52,416 nt of DNA. It comes from Acidimicrobiales bacterium (lineage in GTDB: Bacteria > Actinomycetota > Actinomycetes > Mycobacteriales > QHCE01). The notes beneath the pieces are model-generated. The model ran no database searches. It worked only from the letters and a program-made list of their open reading frames with translations, and had not been told where the DNA came from. Numbering within the stretch: position 1 is the first letter of the stretch; every line of letters begins with the position of its first letter. Below are positions 44,506 to 52,416 of the stretch, piece after piece. The stretch is taken from the NCBI GenBank assembly GCA_003243955.1, contig QHCE01000004.1, forward strand, positions 1 to 52,416, read 5' to 3'. A program made the translations under genes and the position numbers.

Positions 44506-45425
44506 CTCGGCACTTTTTACGTGACGATCACTTGAGCGCTGTGCAACAGCGGGAGGTACTCGAGTTGGCCGCGAAGCTGAAACAGAACCGATTCGCGCAT
44601 CGACCTCTAGCCGGACCCCAAAGCGTGGCTTTAGTGTTCGATAAACCCTCCACCCGAACCCGGGTGTCATTCTCGGTTGGCATCGCCGAGCTCGGTGGTT
44701 TTCCGCTCATCATGGACGCAGTAGGTAACCAGCTGGCACGTGGGGAAAGCGTGGCCGATACCACCCGAGTGCTCAGTAGACAATGTTCAGCAATCGTGTG
44801 GCGTACGTTTGACCAATCACGGTTGATCGAAGCCGCCGCGCACAGCACGGTGCCGGTAATTAATGCACTCTCCGACAGTTTTCACCCCTGCCAAGTACTC
44901 GCCGATCTATTTACAGTGAGCGAGCATTTCGGTGAATTTTCCGGCAGAACCTTTACTTTTCTGGGCGATGCCGCGAGCAATATGGCCAGCTCCTACGCCT
45001 TAGCTCTGGCGATCGCCGGAGCCCACACGCGATTTTGCGCACCGGTCGGCTATCAGCCCGATCCTGCTGTGCTTACCCAAGCGCGGTCGCTAGCTGCTGC
45101 CACTAACGGGTCGGTAAGCCTGATCAGCGATCCACAGGAGGCCGTGCGTAACGCGGATGTTCTTGCCACCGATAGCTGGATATCGATGGGCCAGGAAGGC
45201 ATGCGCGAACAACGCCTTGCCGACTTTGCCGGATATCAGCTCACTACAGCACTAGTGGGGCGCGCCGCGCCCCACGCGGTAGTGCTGCACTGTCTGCCCG
45301 CCCATCGAGGTGAAGAGATCACCGCGCAGGTACTCGATGGCCCGCGTAGCTTGATCTGGAATCAGGCAGAGAACCGACTGCATGTACAGAAAGCCCTGCT
45401 GAGCTGGGCATTGGAGCGAGGATGA
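44502..45425 (+). CDS. argF: Ornithine carbamoyltransferase
   Basis: ArgF makes citrulline from ornithine and carbamoyl phosphate. The 307-residue protein has the carbamoyl-phosphate loop [22 protein letters not shown] (HPxQ), the ornithine loop [10 protein letters not shown] and [11 protein letters not shown] with the catalytic Cys. No carbamoyl phosphate synthetase gene is in the window. Four-base overlap with argD upstream and argR downstream. Confidence 0.96.
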   Translation: MTRHFLRDDHLSAVQQREVLELAAKLKQNRFAHRPLAGPQSVALVFDKPSTRTRVSFSVGIAELGGFPLIMDAVGNQLARGESVADTTRVLSRQCSAIVWRTFDQSRLIEAAAHSTVPVINALSDSFHPCQVLADLFTVSEHFGEFSGRTFTFLGDAASNMASSYALALAIAGAHTRFCAPVGYQPDPAVLTQARSLAAATNGSVSLISDPQEAVRNADVLATDSWISMGQEGMREQRLADFAGYQLTTALVGRAAPHAVVLHCLPAHRGEEITAQVLDGPRSLIWNQAENRLHVQKALLSWALERG

Positions 45426-45943
45426 TCACAGTACTCACTAAAGCCGCAAGGCACGCTCGAGTCACTGACTTGGTGCGAGGCCACGCGATGCATTCCCAGG
45501 CGGAGCTGTTGCAGCTACTTGTCCAGGAAGGGATTCAGATCACGCAGGCCACACTCTCCCGTGATCTGGAAGAGCTAGGTGCTGCGAAGCTGCGCGGCAC
45601 GGATGGCCAACCAGCTTCCTACGTCATCCCCGCCGAAGGCTCCCCGCCGCTTCGATCAGCGCAGCAGCAGTCGGTACGGCTGATGAGTCTGCTAGAGGAC
45701 TTCCTCACCGACGCTACGGCCAGCGGAAATCTTGTGGTGTTGCATACCCCGCCTGGAGCGGCACAGTTCGTCGCGTCAGCGTTAGACCGGGCCGGGCTGC
45801 CCGACATCATCGGCACGATTGCCGGCGATGACACCATTTTGTGTGTATGCCGAAAGACCGACGGTGGCGAGGAGTTCGCCGCCGAAGTGCTGCGTTGGGC
45901 CAACCATGGCAGCCAACGTTTGACGATTAAGGAGTTAGCATGA
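45422..45943 (+). CDS. argR: Arginine repressor
   Basis: ArgR is the arginine-dependent hexameric repressor of the operon. The 173-residue protein has the winged-helix N-terminus ([20 protein letters not shown] and [11 protein letters not shown]) and the C-terminal arginine-binding domain with [16 protein letters not shown] and [16 protein letters not shown], the GTIAGDDT loop. Its position inside the operon it should repress gives negative feedback. The likely target is the AT-rich dyad at 40146-40174. Confidence 0.95.
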   Translation: MITVLTKAARHARVTDLVRGHAMHSQAELLQLLVQEGIQITQATLSRDLEELGAAKLRGTDGQPASYVIPAEGSPPLRSAQQQSVRLMSLLEDFLTDATASGNLVVLHTPPGAAQFVASALDRAGLPDIIGTIAGDDTILCVCRKTDGGEEFAAEVLRWANHGSQRLTIKELA

Positions 45944-47151
45944 CCGAACGTATTGTGCTTGCCTATTCTGGCGGCCTAGACACTTCTGTAGCGATTGGTT
46001 GGCTCGCCGAGCAAACAGGTGCCGAAGTGATCGCGGTGGCAGCAGACGTCGGCCAGGGCGGCGAAGACATGGAAGTAATTGCCGCCCGCGCTCTCACCTG
46101 CGGCGCCACTGATTCAGTGATACTCGACCTCAAAGATGAGTTCGCCAACGACTACTGCATGCCGGCTCTTGCGGCCAACGCGCTCTACATGGATCGATAC
46201 CCGCTGGTATCGGCGCTGTCGCGTCCGACAATTGTTCGGCATCTAGTGGAAGCTGCCCGACAGTTCGGCGCCGGCACGGTGTCGCACGGCTGCACAGGCA
46301 AGGGCAATGACCAAGTGCGGTTCGAGGTGGGCATCGCGACGCTGGCCCCCGAGCTCAACGTGCTCGCGCCGGTGCGAGATTGCGGCATGACTCGGGATAA
46401 AGCCATTGTGTTCGCGCAAGAAAAAGCGCTCCCGATCGAGACCACGAAAAAGTCTCCGTACTCCATCGATCAGAACGTTTGGGGCCGCTCCATAGAAACT
46501 GGGCTGCTGGAAGACATCTGGAACTCCCCTGTCGAAGACATGTACTCCTACACCGCTAATCCATCTGCGCCGGGCAAGCCTGACGAGGTCACTATCACGT
46601 TTACAGCGGGCGTACCTGTGGCAATCGATGGGGTCGCGGTGACTCCGCTGCAAGCCATCCAACAGCTCAACAGCCGGGCCGGAGCACAGGGTGTGGGACG
46701 CCTAGACATGGTAGAAGACCGGTTGATTGGTATCAAGAGCCGTGAGGTTTATGAGGCGCCTGGCGCAATCGCCCTCATCAGCGCCCACCAAGAGTTGGAA
46801 AACGTGACGTTGGAGCGCGACCTAGCGCGGTTCAAACGGCAGGTAGAGCAGCGCTGGACTGAGCTGGTCTACGACGGATTGTGGTTTTCGCCGCTGAAAA
46901 ACGCTCTGGACACATTCCTTAGCCACTCCCAAGAGCACGTCTCGGGCGACGTGCGACTAGTGCTGCATGCTGGCCAGGCGCGGGTGACCGGGCGGCGCAG
47001 CGTTGAGTCGCTGTATGACTTCAGCATGGCCACCTATGACACCGGGGATGTGTTTGACCAATCTTTGGCGCGTGGCTTCATCGAGCTGTGGGGACTGCCG
47101 TCCAAGATGGCAGCGCGGCGAGACGCTCGAGTAGCAGCGCAGATCTCGTGA
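45940..47151 (+). CDS. argG: Argininosuccinate synthase
   Basis: ArgG joins citrulline and aspartate using ATP. The 403-residue protein begins with the N-type ATP pyrophosphatase loop [30 protein letters not shown] contains the citrulline/aspartate contacts, and [17 protein letters not shown] is a family block. It overlaps argR upstream by four bases and argH downstream by GTGA. Confidence 0.97.
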   Translation: MTERIVLAYSGGLDTSVAIGWLAEQTGAEVIAVAADVGQGGEDMEVIAARALTCGATDSVILDLKDEFANDYCMPALAANALYMDRYPLVSALSRPTIVRHLVEAARQFGAGTVSHGCTGKGNDQVRFEVGIATLAPELNVLAPVRDCGMTRDKAIVFAQEKALPIETTKKSPYSIDQNVWGRSIETGLLEDIWNSPVEDMYSYTANPSAPGKPDEVTITFTAGVPVAIDGVAVTPLQAIQQLNSRAGAQGVGRLDMVEDRLIGIKSREVYEAPGAIALISAHQELENVTLERDLARFKRQVEQRWTELVYDGLWFSPLKNALDTFLSHSQEHVSGDVRLVLHAGQARVTGRRSVESLYDFSMATYDTGDVFDQSLARGFIELWGLPSKMAARRDARVAAQIS

Positions 47152-48569
47152 GCTCTGAAACTGCCCAGCTGTGGGGTGGCCGGTTCGCGACAGGACCGGC
47201 GCCGGCACTGGCTCAGCTCTCCAGGAGTGTGCACTTTGACTGGCGGCTAGTCCCCTACGACATTGCGGCATCCCGGGCACACGCCCGAGTGCTGCACCAT
47301 GCCGGGGTGCTCGAAGCAGGCGAGCTCTCCCAGCTGTTGAGCTCTCTGGAGGAGCTTGGCAAAGCCTGTGAGACAGGAGAGTTCACGCCAACACCTACCG
47401 ACGAAGACGTGCACACCGCGCTGGAGCGAGGGCTACTGGAACGGCTTGGCCCGTTAGGCGGGAAGCTGCGTGCTGGCCGCAGCCGCAACGATCAGATAGC
47501 CACCGAACTGCGGTTATACCTGCGCGATAACGCCCGAGGCGCGGCAACGCGTTTGGTTGAGCTATGCGAGGCGCTGGTAGGCCAGTCACAGCGTCACGTT
47601 GACGTGCCGGCACCGGGAATGACGCATCTTCAACACGCTCAGCCGGTGTTGTTCAGCCATCACCTGCTGGCACACGTTCAAGCGTTCCTTCGAGACTTAG
47701 CGCGGCTGCAGGATTGGGACGTGCGAGCCGCATGCTGCCCGCTTGGCGCCGGGGCGCTGGCAGGTTCGTCGCTGCCGCTGAATCCCGAACAGGTGGCGGC
47801 CGAGCTGGGATTTGATGGAGCATGCGAGAACTCCATCGACGCCGTGAGCGATCGGGATTTTGCCGCCGAATTTCTGTTCATCACCGCGCTGATCGGGGTT
47901 CATCTATCTCGGTTGGGCGAGGAAATCGTGCTGTGGACATCTCATGAGTTTGGCTGGATAACCCTAGACGATGCCTATGCAACAGGCAGCTCGATCATGC
48001 CGCAGAAGAAGAATCCCGACATCGCCGAGCTCGCTCGAGGCAAAGCCGGGCGGTTGATCGGCAGTTTGATGAGCCTGCTGGTGACGCTCAAAGGCCTACC
48101 GCTGGCCTACGATCGCGATTTACAGGAAGACAAAGAACCGGTCTTCGATGCGGTAGACACCATGGCGCTGGTGCTACCGGCGATGGCGGGCATGGTAGAC
48201 ACCATGACCGTGAACGCGGGCGTGCTACGCGCAGCCGCACCAGCGGGGTACGCGTTGGCCACCGAGGTAGCCGAGTGGCTAGTGCGCGCCGGAGTGCCGT
48301 TCCGGCAGGCCCACGAGATCACTGGGGCGCTGGTGGCTCGATGCGTCGAGCGCGGACTCCAGCTGCATGAGCTATCCGATGCGGAGCTGTGTGACGTCAG
48401 TGAGCTGCTGACTCCGGAAGTACGAGAGGTGCTGACAGTTTCCGGAGCGATCGCTGCCCGCACCACCGTGGGCAGCACCGGCGCCGAGCCGGTGGCAGCC
48501 CAGTTGGCCACTGTGCGCAAACGGCTCACCGCTTACCAGGAATGGGGCACCGGGGCAGTGCCGCTCTGA
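47148..48569 (+). CDS. argH: Argininosuccinate lyase
   Basis: ArgH releases fumarate and arginine, the last step. The 473-residue fumarase-superfamily protein starts at a GTG overlapping the argG stop (LWGGRFA follows at once). [36 protein letters not shown] with its catalytic His, and the signature [13 protein letters not shown] with the catalytic Ser are present. An ATG at 47088 in frame lies inside argG and is unlikely. No clear terminator is visible in the 46 bases before the convergent antitoxin gene. Confidence 0.96.
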   Translation: MSSETAQLWGGRFATGPAPALAQLSRSVHFDWRLVPYDIAASRAHARVLHHAGVLEAGELSQLLSSLEELGKACETGEFTPTPTDEDVHTALERGLLERLGPLGGKLRAGRSRNDQIATELRLYLRDNARGAATRLVELCEALVGQSQRHVDVPAPGMTHLQHAQPVLFSHHLLAHVQAFLRDLARLQDWDVRAACCPLGAGALAGSSLPLNPEQVAAELGFDGACENSIDAVSDRDFAAEFLFITALIGVHLSRLGEEIVLWTSHEFGWITLDDAYATGSSIMPQKKNPDIAELARGKAGRLIGSLMSLLVTLKGLPLAYDRDLQEDKEPVFDAVDTMALVLPAMAGMVDTMTVNAGVLRAAAPAGYALATEVAEWLVRAGVPFRQAHEITGALVARCVERGLQLHELSDAELCDVSELLTPEVREVLTVSGAIAARTTVGSTGAEPVAAQLATVRKRLTAYQEWGTGAVPL

Positions 48570-48615
48570 CGCATTCGCCGGGTGAAGAGTCCGTAGCATG
48601 TGCACTGCGTTAGCT

Positions 48616-48978
48616 CTAGACGGTTTCCTTCGTGGGACTTGGGGATTTCTGGGCTACCGGTGTGACATTGAGGAGGTAGCTGCGGTTCCCAAAATCGGCC
48701 TCAATACGTAACTGTCCACCCAAGCCTTCGATGTATGCCTGGAGTGTCTGGAGTGTAGGTGCTAAGCCATGCTCGATTTTAGAAATGCGGCTCTGCTCAA
48801 TCCCCAGCATAGCCGCAAGGCTGACCTGGCTGGCGCCTTCATTTTTACGTATTTGAGCAAGCTGCCAACCAAGAACATAGGCGTCGCGCTCCTGCTCAGC
48901 CTGCGCGACACCTTCGGCGTCGACACCAAGCAAATCGAACAGTTCTGTACGTGAGGTCGTACGAAGTTTCTCCACCAT
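48616..48978 (-). CDS. XRE-type antitoxin (HigA-like)
   Basis: The ATG eight bases after AAGGAAGGG gives 120 residues. A helical N-terminus (ELFDLLGVDAEGVAQAEQER) precedes the HTH at residues 42-95: LAQIRKNEGASQVSLAAMLG, IEQSRISKIEHGLAPTLQTL. IEGLGGQLRIEADF is the common end of HigA-like antitoxins. It lies 53 bases downstream of a toxin gene on the same strand, the toxin-first order of higBA. Confidence 0.85.
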   Translation of the reverse strand: MVEKLRTTSRTELFDLLGVDAEGVAQAEQERDAYVLGWQLAQIRKNEGASQVSLAAMLGIEQSRISKIEHGLAPTLQTLQAYIEGLGGQLRIEADFGNRSYLLNVTPVAQKSPSPTKETV

Positions 48979-49031
48979 CACCACTGCCCTTCCTTAAATG
49001 CTTTGTAGCGAGCTTCGGCAAGTGGAATTGC

Positions 49032-49352
49032 CTACCGATACCACTTAGTCCAGTTGCCGGCCTTATCTCCGGCAACCAGGAGCACTACTTGCGTCCCTTC
49101 GTCAAACACCATCAACAACCGAAGCTCACTACGACCCGATGAACCCGGTCGTAGTTCTTTTAGGTTTTTAAGCTGGCTACCTGAGATGGTGTCTACCATC
49201 GGCCGTCCAGCTTGTGGCCCGTTATCAAGTACGTACGTAATTGCTGCCGCTATCTGTTGGGCTGATCTTCTATCTTCACGCCAATCATGAAGCCACTCGC
49301 GCACCTGCGGATGAATCACTAACTCCCAACCGACCACACGAAAAGAATACAT
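49032..49352 (-). CDS. HigB/Gp49-type RelE-superfamily toxin
   Basis: The 106-residue protein matches the phage Gp49-like/HigB pattern: WLHDWREDRRSAQQIAAAIT, LDNGPQAGRPMVDTISGSQL, KNLKELRPGSSGRSELRLLM and VVLLVAGDKAGNWTKWYR. GDKxGNWxKWY is the family's terminal block, so the toxin looks complete; such toxins cleave translated mRNA. The start is uncertain: the ATG has no SD, whereas a GTG at residue 12 follows TTGGGAG closely. Its HTH antitoxin is downstream. Upstream to 49478, 126 bases hold the presumed promoter. Confidence 0.85.
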   Translation of the reverse strand: MYSFRVVGWELVIHPQVREWLHDWREDRRSAQQIAAAITYVLDNGPQAGRPMVDTISGSQLKNLKELRPGSSGRSELRLLMVFDEGTQVVLLVAGDKAGNWTKWYR

Positions 49353-49478
49353 TCATTGTGATGCATAGGTCAAGGAGAGAATATTTCGGATGATGGGATC
49401 AGCTCGTTCCCTTTCCGCACTTATTCAGCAGAATAATGCTGATCTAGGCGCACACCGAAAGGGCGATCAGTTCGTCCA

Positions 49479-50228
49479 TCAGGTCATGGTCCAGAACTGG
49501 ACCCGGCCGATCTCTTCGAAGCCGAGTTTTCGGTAAACCGGTGCGCCGGAATCCGAACTGTCTAGGATTGGCCGCTTTTCCGTTGATCTCACAGCGTGGT
49601 CGCTCATCACCTGCGCGATTCCCCGCCCAAGGTAGGCGGCAGCGGTGCTGACGTTCTTGATCAGATTGACGTGGTCATGGTGAAACGCGGCTGCTGTGGC
49701 AACAGGTTCACCGTCCACGTAGCCCAGCCAGAGTCGATGATCCTTTCCAAGGACGCGAGCGTCAAAGAATCGTCCGGGAGCAGGGTCGTATTCGGGCGGA
49801 TAAACGTCTGCCGTTTGGCGCACTTGCTCGAACAATCGCACACCATCATCATCGGCGACTTCTTCAATGGACAGGCCTGGGACGTCGCTAGCGCGCTGGA
49901 CATTTTCTGCGAACCGAGTCATCACTGCGTGTGTTTCTGCGAGGCGAAAGTCGTTGGTGTCGAGATCGATGGGATAGGTGCTCCACAACACCCATCTGTC
50001 GCGAGAACCATAGAACTCGATGAGACGATCGGCGAGGTCACGACAAACCTCTCCATCAAGAGAGCGAAGCGGAACAACCATGTTGCGCGCTCTCCATGCC
50101 AGGCCAGCGTCACACATGACAACGCCGGCCGTTTCCGCTACGCGACCTCCGAAAGAAGTAGCCAAGTAGCGTCCGTACGCAGCTATGCTGTCAGCAGTCT
50201 CATCAACCAGCTTTTTGGCGTCTGGCAA
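49479..50228 (-). CDS. GNAT-family acetyltransferase
   Basis: A TTG six bases after GGAGG gives a 249-residue protein. The C-terminal third has the GNAT fold: RLWLGYVDGEPVATAAAFHH, then VSTAAAYLGRGIAQVMSDHA, with LGRGIA being the acetyl-CoA pyrophosphate loop (Q/RxxGxG/A), and SSDSGAPVYRKLGFEEIGRV as the last motif. The N-terminal 140 residues form a second, divergent domain. The substrate is unknown. The frame is open upstream through tRNA-Tyr, but that translation ([20 protein letters not shown]) is the familiar artefact of reading a tRNA gene. Confidence 0.82.
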   Translation of the reverse strand: MPDAKKLVDETADSIAAYGRYLATSFGGRVAETAGVVMCDAGLAWRARNMVVPLRSLDGEVCRDLADRLIEFYGSRDRWVLWSTYPIDLDTNDFRLAETHAVMTRFAENVQRASDVPGLSIEEVADDDGVRLFEQVRQTADVYPPEYDPAPGRFFDARVLGKDHRLWLGYVDGEPVATAAAFHHDHVNLIKNVSTAAAYLGRGIAQVMSDHAVRSTEKRPILDSSDSGAPVYRKLGFEEIGRVQFWTMT

Positions 50229-50359
50229 CGTCGTCCTCCGGTGAAACAGATGGCGTGGGCTCCCCAATTTTTGTGCAGAGACGCCACTGGACGCAGAGAA
50301 GATTGGTGCCGCCCTCAGGGGCCGAGCTCGGCCTGGACTTCGAGCCGTTGTGCGGTTGG

Positions 50360-50441
50360 TGGCAGGTGTTGGGTTCGAACCAACGTAGGCTATGCCGGCG
50401 GTTTTACAGACCGCTCCCTTTGGCCACTCGGGCAACCTGCC
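50360..50441 (-). tRNA. tRNA-Tyr (anticodon GTA), CCA encoded
   Basis: On the minus strand GGCAGGT pairs with ACCTGCC, followed by discriminator A and an encoded CCA (50357-50359). The D-arm TGCCCGAGTGGCC, the anticodon loop CTGTAAA (GTA at 50405-50407) with stem GCGGT/ACCGC, a long class II variable arm and the T-arm GTTGG-TTCGAAC-CCAAC fit tRNA-Tyr. Length 82 without CCA. Confidence 0.95.
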
Positions 50442-50574
50442 GCGCCCGGTACATACTCATAACCGGGCTGCAGGCAGGATAGCCAATAGCGACCAGGCCC
50501 CGGCGCGCAGACCCGGCTCAAGCAGAGCCAGGCTAAGGTTCTTAAACGTCATGTTACGTCATCTAGGAGTTCCC

Positions 50575-51066
50575 ATGGCCGATCCTTCCTTTGACATTGT
50601 GAGCAAAGTAGACCGCCAAGAAGTCGACAATGCGTTGCAGCAGACATCTAAAGAGCTCAAGCAACGCTACGACTTCCGTGGTATGAACGCCGGGATCGAA
50701 TGGTCAGGCGAGGAAGCTGTGGCGATTCACGCCGAGTCCGAAAATCACGTACGCGCCGCCCTGGACGTGTTCAAAGAACGGCTGGTCCGGCGAAACCTCA
50801 GCATCAAGGCCTTCGAGTTCACAGAGCCGGCGCTGTCGGGCAAAATCTACAAACTTTCCGGAAGCCTGCGGCAAGGCATCGACTCCGACAACGCCAAAAA
50901 GATCGCAAAAAAGATCCGCGATGAAGCCCCTAAAGGCGTTCAACCACTGATCCAAGGCGACCAGCTGCGGGTATCGGGCAAAAAGAAAGACCACCTACAA
51001 GAGGTGATCAGCCTGCTCAAGGCAGCCGATTTTGATATAGCGCTACAGTTCACCAACTATCGCTAA
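50575..51066 (+). CDS. yajQ: YajQ-family nucleotide-binding protein
   Basis: The 163-residue protein starts at an ATG behind [54 protein letters not shown] and the end [17 protein letters not shown] are the family's signatures. YajQ proteins have two RRM-like domains; some bind nucleotides or cyclic di-GMP and influence transcription, but the role here is unknown. In related actinobacteria it lies next to tRNA genes, as here. The frame extends upstream through the tRNA-Tyr antisense and was ignored. Confidence 0.93.
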   Translation: MADPSFDIVSKVDRQEVDNALQQTSKELKQRYDFRGMNAGIEWSGEEAVAIHAESENHVRAALDVFKERLVRRNLSIKAFEFTEPALSGKIYKLSGSLRQGIDSDNAKKIAKKIRDEAPKGVQPLIQGDQLRVSGKKKDHLQEVISLLKAADFDIALQFTNYR

Positions 51067-51077
51067 CCACACCGCAG

Positions 51078-51094
51078 CGTTTTCTGGGAAAACG
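51078..51094. terminator. Hairpin between convergent yajQ and the AAA ATPase gene
   Basis: CGTTTTC-TGG-GAAAACG is a perfect seven-base stem with a three-base loop, 12 bases after the yajQ stop and 30 before the stop of the convergent gene. Its arms carry T- and A-runs, so it could act on both strands; no long U-tail follows. Confidence 0.5.
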
Positions 51095-51123
51095 TCAGGT
51101 GCGCTCGAAGACTAGGCCCGGGC

Positions 51124-52383
51124 TCACGAGTCGATAGGCGTCCATAGTCGTTCTAGCGGCTGAACAAAAAGCCGGTCATCGTAACGGTAAGCCAGCTGAC
51201 CCAGGTTAAGCAGTACGCCGCTGACGAAATCGGTGCCCAGCTTGTCACGGAGCATCCTCATGCCTGCGAAGTCTGCGTTGGTCACTTTTGATCCTGCTTT
51301 GATCTCGACGGCGGCAACCCGGCCGTCATTGGCCTCGATAACCAGGTCAACCTCGTGCTTATCGCCGGAGCGGAAGTGAGCAAAAGTCACGTTGGTTTGA
51401 GCCCATCCTGCTTGTTTCATGAGCTCATTTACCGCGAAGGTTTCTGTGAGGTGCCCGAACTCAGTCAATGCTCCCGGTTGTATTGATCGCAGCTTACCTA
51501 GGGTGACCCCCAGTAGATGTGCTCCTAATCCGGTATCTACCAGGTGCACCTTGGGGCGTCGGCGTACCTTGGCTCCCAAAGTACGCCCATAAGCGTCTAG
51601 ACGATGGGTGATGAATACTGATTCCAAGAGCGAGACAAAATCCCCCGCAAACTGGGCGCTTATACCCGTGGCCGTAGCGATTCTGTTGGCATCAAAAACT
51701 TGAGCTGTTTGAGCGGCAACATGGCGGAGTACCTCACCGAGCAGGCGTCGCTGCCGTATCTGGCGAAGCTCGAGGATGTCGCGCCGCACGACCAGATTGA
51801 TGAAGTCAGCGAACCAGGCTTCTCGGGGCGTGCCAGCTGGTACATCAAGTGCTAGCGGGAACCCGCCTGCAAGGATTATTTCCTCGTATTCGCTCCGGGT
51901 CAGTTGGGTTTGGCTGGGTTTCGCTAAAGCATCTGGTTCATTGATAATTCGGTCAAGAAAGGTTTCGCGGTACCCACGAAGTTCACCCTGACTGAAAGGC
52001 CACAACGTCATGATGTGAGCGCGTCCAGTTAGAGACTGGCTCGTGCGCGGCAGGGTGGAGTAACGCGTTGATCCAGTCAACACATACCCACCAGGGGAGG
52101 TGCCACGGTTCAGGTCCGCTTTAATCGCGTCCAGGATCTCCAGGTTATGTTGAAACTCGTCTATGCACACCGGGCGATCTGCTGATCCGAGGAATCCAGG
52201 GACATCTTGGCTAATCAGTTCACGGATCGGAATTTGATCAAGGTCGATTACCTTTACGCCATGTTGTCGAGCAATAGAAGCAAGAACAGTGCTCTTCCCC
52301 GACGTTCGCGCACCAGTGATAACGACAACAGGTGACCAGGTCATTCGCTCAATAGCTACGGACTCTAGGTATCGAGGTATCAC
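51124..52383 (-). CDS. AAA-type ATPase with DUF4143 domain
   Basis: The 419-residue protein has an N-terminal ATPase domain (AAA_14): Walker A ITGARTSGKST near residue 22 and Walker B PVCIDEFQH near 70, with LTGSTRYSTLP as the sensor segment. The C-terminal half is DUF4143. It contains HLVDTGLGAHLLG and a PD-(D/E)XK-like fold, HEVDLVIEANDGRVAAVEIK, with the Asp, Glu and Lys that could form a nuclease site. Such ATPases are widespread, often horizontally transferred, and of unproven role. It stands alone with the window end 33 bases upstream. Confidence 0.88.
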   Translation of the reverse strand: MIPRYLESVAIERMTWSPVVVITGARTSGKSTVLASIARQHGVKVIDLDQIPIRELISQDVPGFLGSADRPVCIDEFQHNLEILDAIKADLNRGTSPGGYVLTGSTRYSTLPRTSQSLTGRAHIMTLWPFSQGELRGYRETFLDRIINEPDALAKPSQTQLTRSEYEEIILAGGFPLALDVPAGTPREAWFADFINLVVRRDILELRQIRQRRLLGEVLRHVAAQTAQVFDANRIATATGISAQFAGDFVSLLESVFITHRLDAYGRTLGAKVRRRPKVHLVDTGLGAHLLGVTLGKLRSIQPGALTEFGHLTETFAVNELMKQAGWAQTNVTFAHFRSGDKHEVDLVIEANDGRVAAVEIKAGSKVTNADFAGMRMLRDKLGTDFVSGVLLNLGQLAYRYDDRLFVQPLERLWTPIDS

Positions 52384-52416
52384 CTCATCTGTAAGAGATC
52401 GCGCGGATAGGTTATG

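Noticed and set aside
50229-50435. N-terminal extension of the GNAT protein ([14 protein letters not shown]...)
   Set aside because: It is the translation of the tRNA-Tyr gene on the same strand; the TTG with GGAGG is the better start.

Overview
The window looks like chromosomal DNA from an actinobacterium of the order Mycobacteriales, though not a member of Mycobacterium itself. Three things point there. The gene order pth–rplY–prs–glmU, ispE–ksgA, tatD–metG and rsmI/pmt follows the block I recall between Rv1002c and Rv1018c of M. tuberculosis. There is a DsbA-like protein of the mycothiol-dependent nitroreductase family and a one-piece arginine operon argCJBDFRGH. Codon use is moderately GC-rich, with GTG and TTG starts. 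I cannot assign a genus from the sequence alone.

Positions 1-9600 hold the tail of a membrane protein, a 35-residue LPFR-type small protein, a MutT-like Nudix hydrolase and a tiny secreted two-cysteine peptide containing RGD. They also hold the glmU–prs–rplY–pth cluster behind a tRNA-Gln, a fatty acid desaturase with a strong palindromic operator and a TetR regulator, a DUF4383-like membrane protein, and ispE–ksgA.

Positions 9600-15800 are an accessory island sitting where rpfB would be expected between ksgA and tatD. The island has an intact VapB with a decayed VapC, and an AT-richer gene of unknown function behind a truncated XRE regulator. It also has an IS30-family element that is itself split by a decayed group II intron, and a protein joining an excisionase-like HTH to a Ser/Pro-rich tail.

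Positions 15800-26900 return to housekeeping: tatD, metG, a DUF416 protein, a RelBE-type pair, rsmI and a Pmt-type protein O-mannosyltransferase. A lipoprotein gene then overlaps two tandem spermidine-synthase-fold genes, only the first of which has a membrane domain. Positions 26900-38400 mix metabolism and accessory genes. These include a DsbA-like oxidoreductase, two Phd/PIN toxin-antitoxin loci, a ThDP enzyme with a hotdog thioesterase and an MFS transporter, a beta-propeller protein, thiC under a TPP riboswitch, a secreted PL7 alginate lyase and a TPR membrane protein.

Positions 38400-48570 carry a DEAD-box helicase and then the whole arginine pathway. All seven arg junctions are 4-base stop/start overlaps, and the first gene appears to be leaderless. 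Positions 48600-52416 carry a HigBA-like pair, a TTG-started GNAT protein behind tRNA-Tyr, yajQ and an AAA/DUF4143 ATPase. Toxin-antitoxin loci or their remains occur six times in the window. All family assignments come from motif reading; no database search was run.
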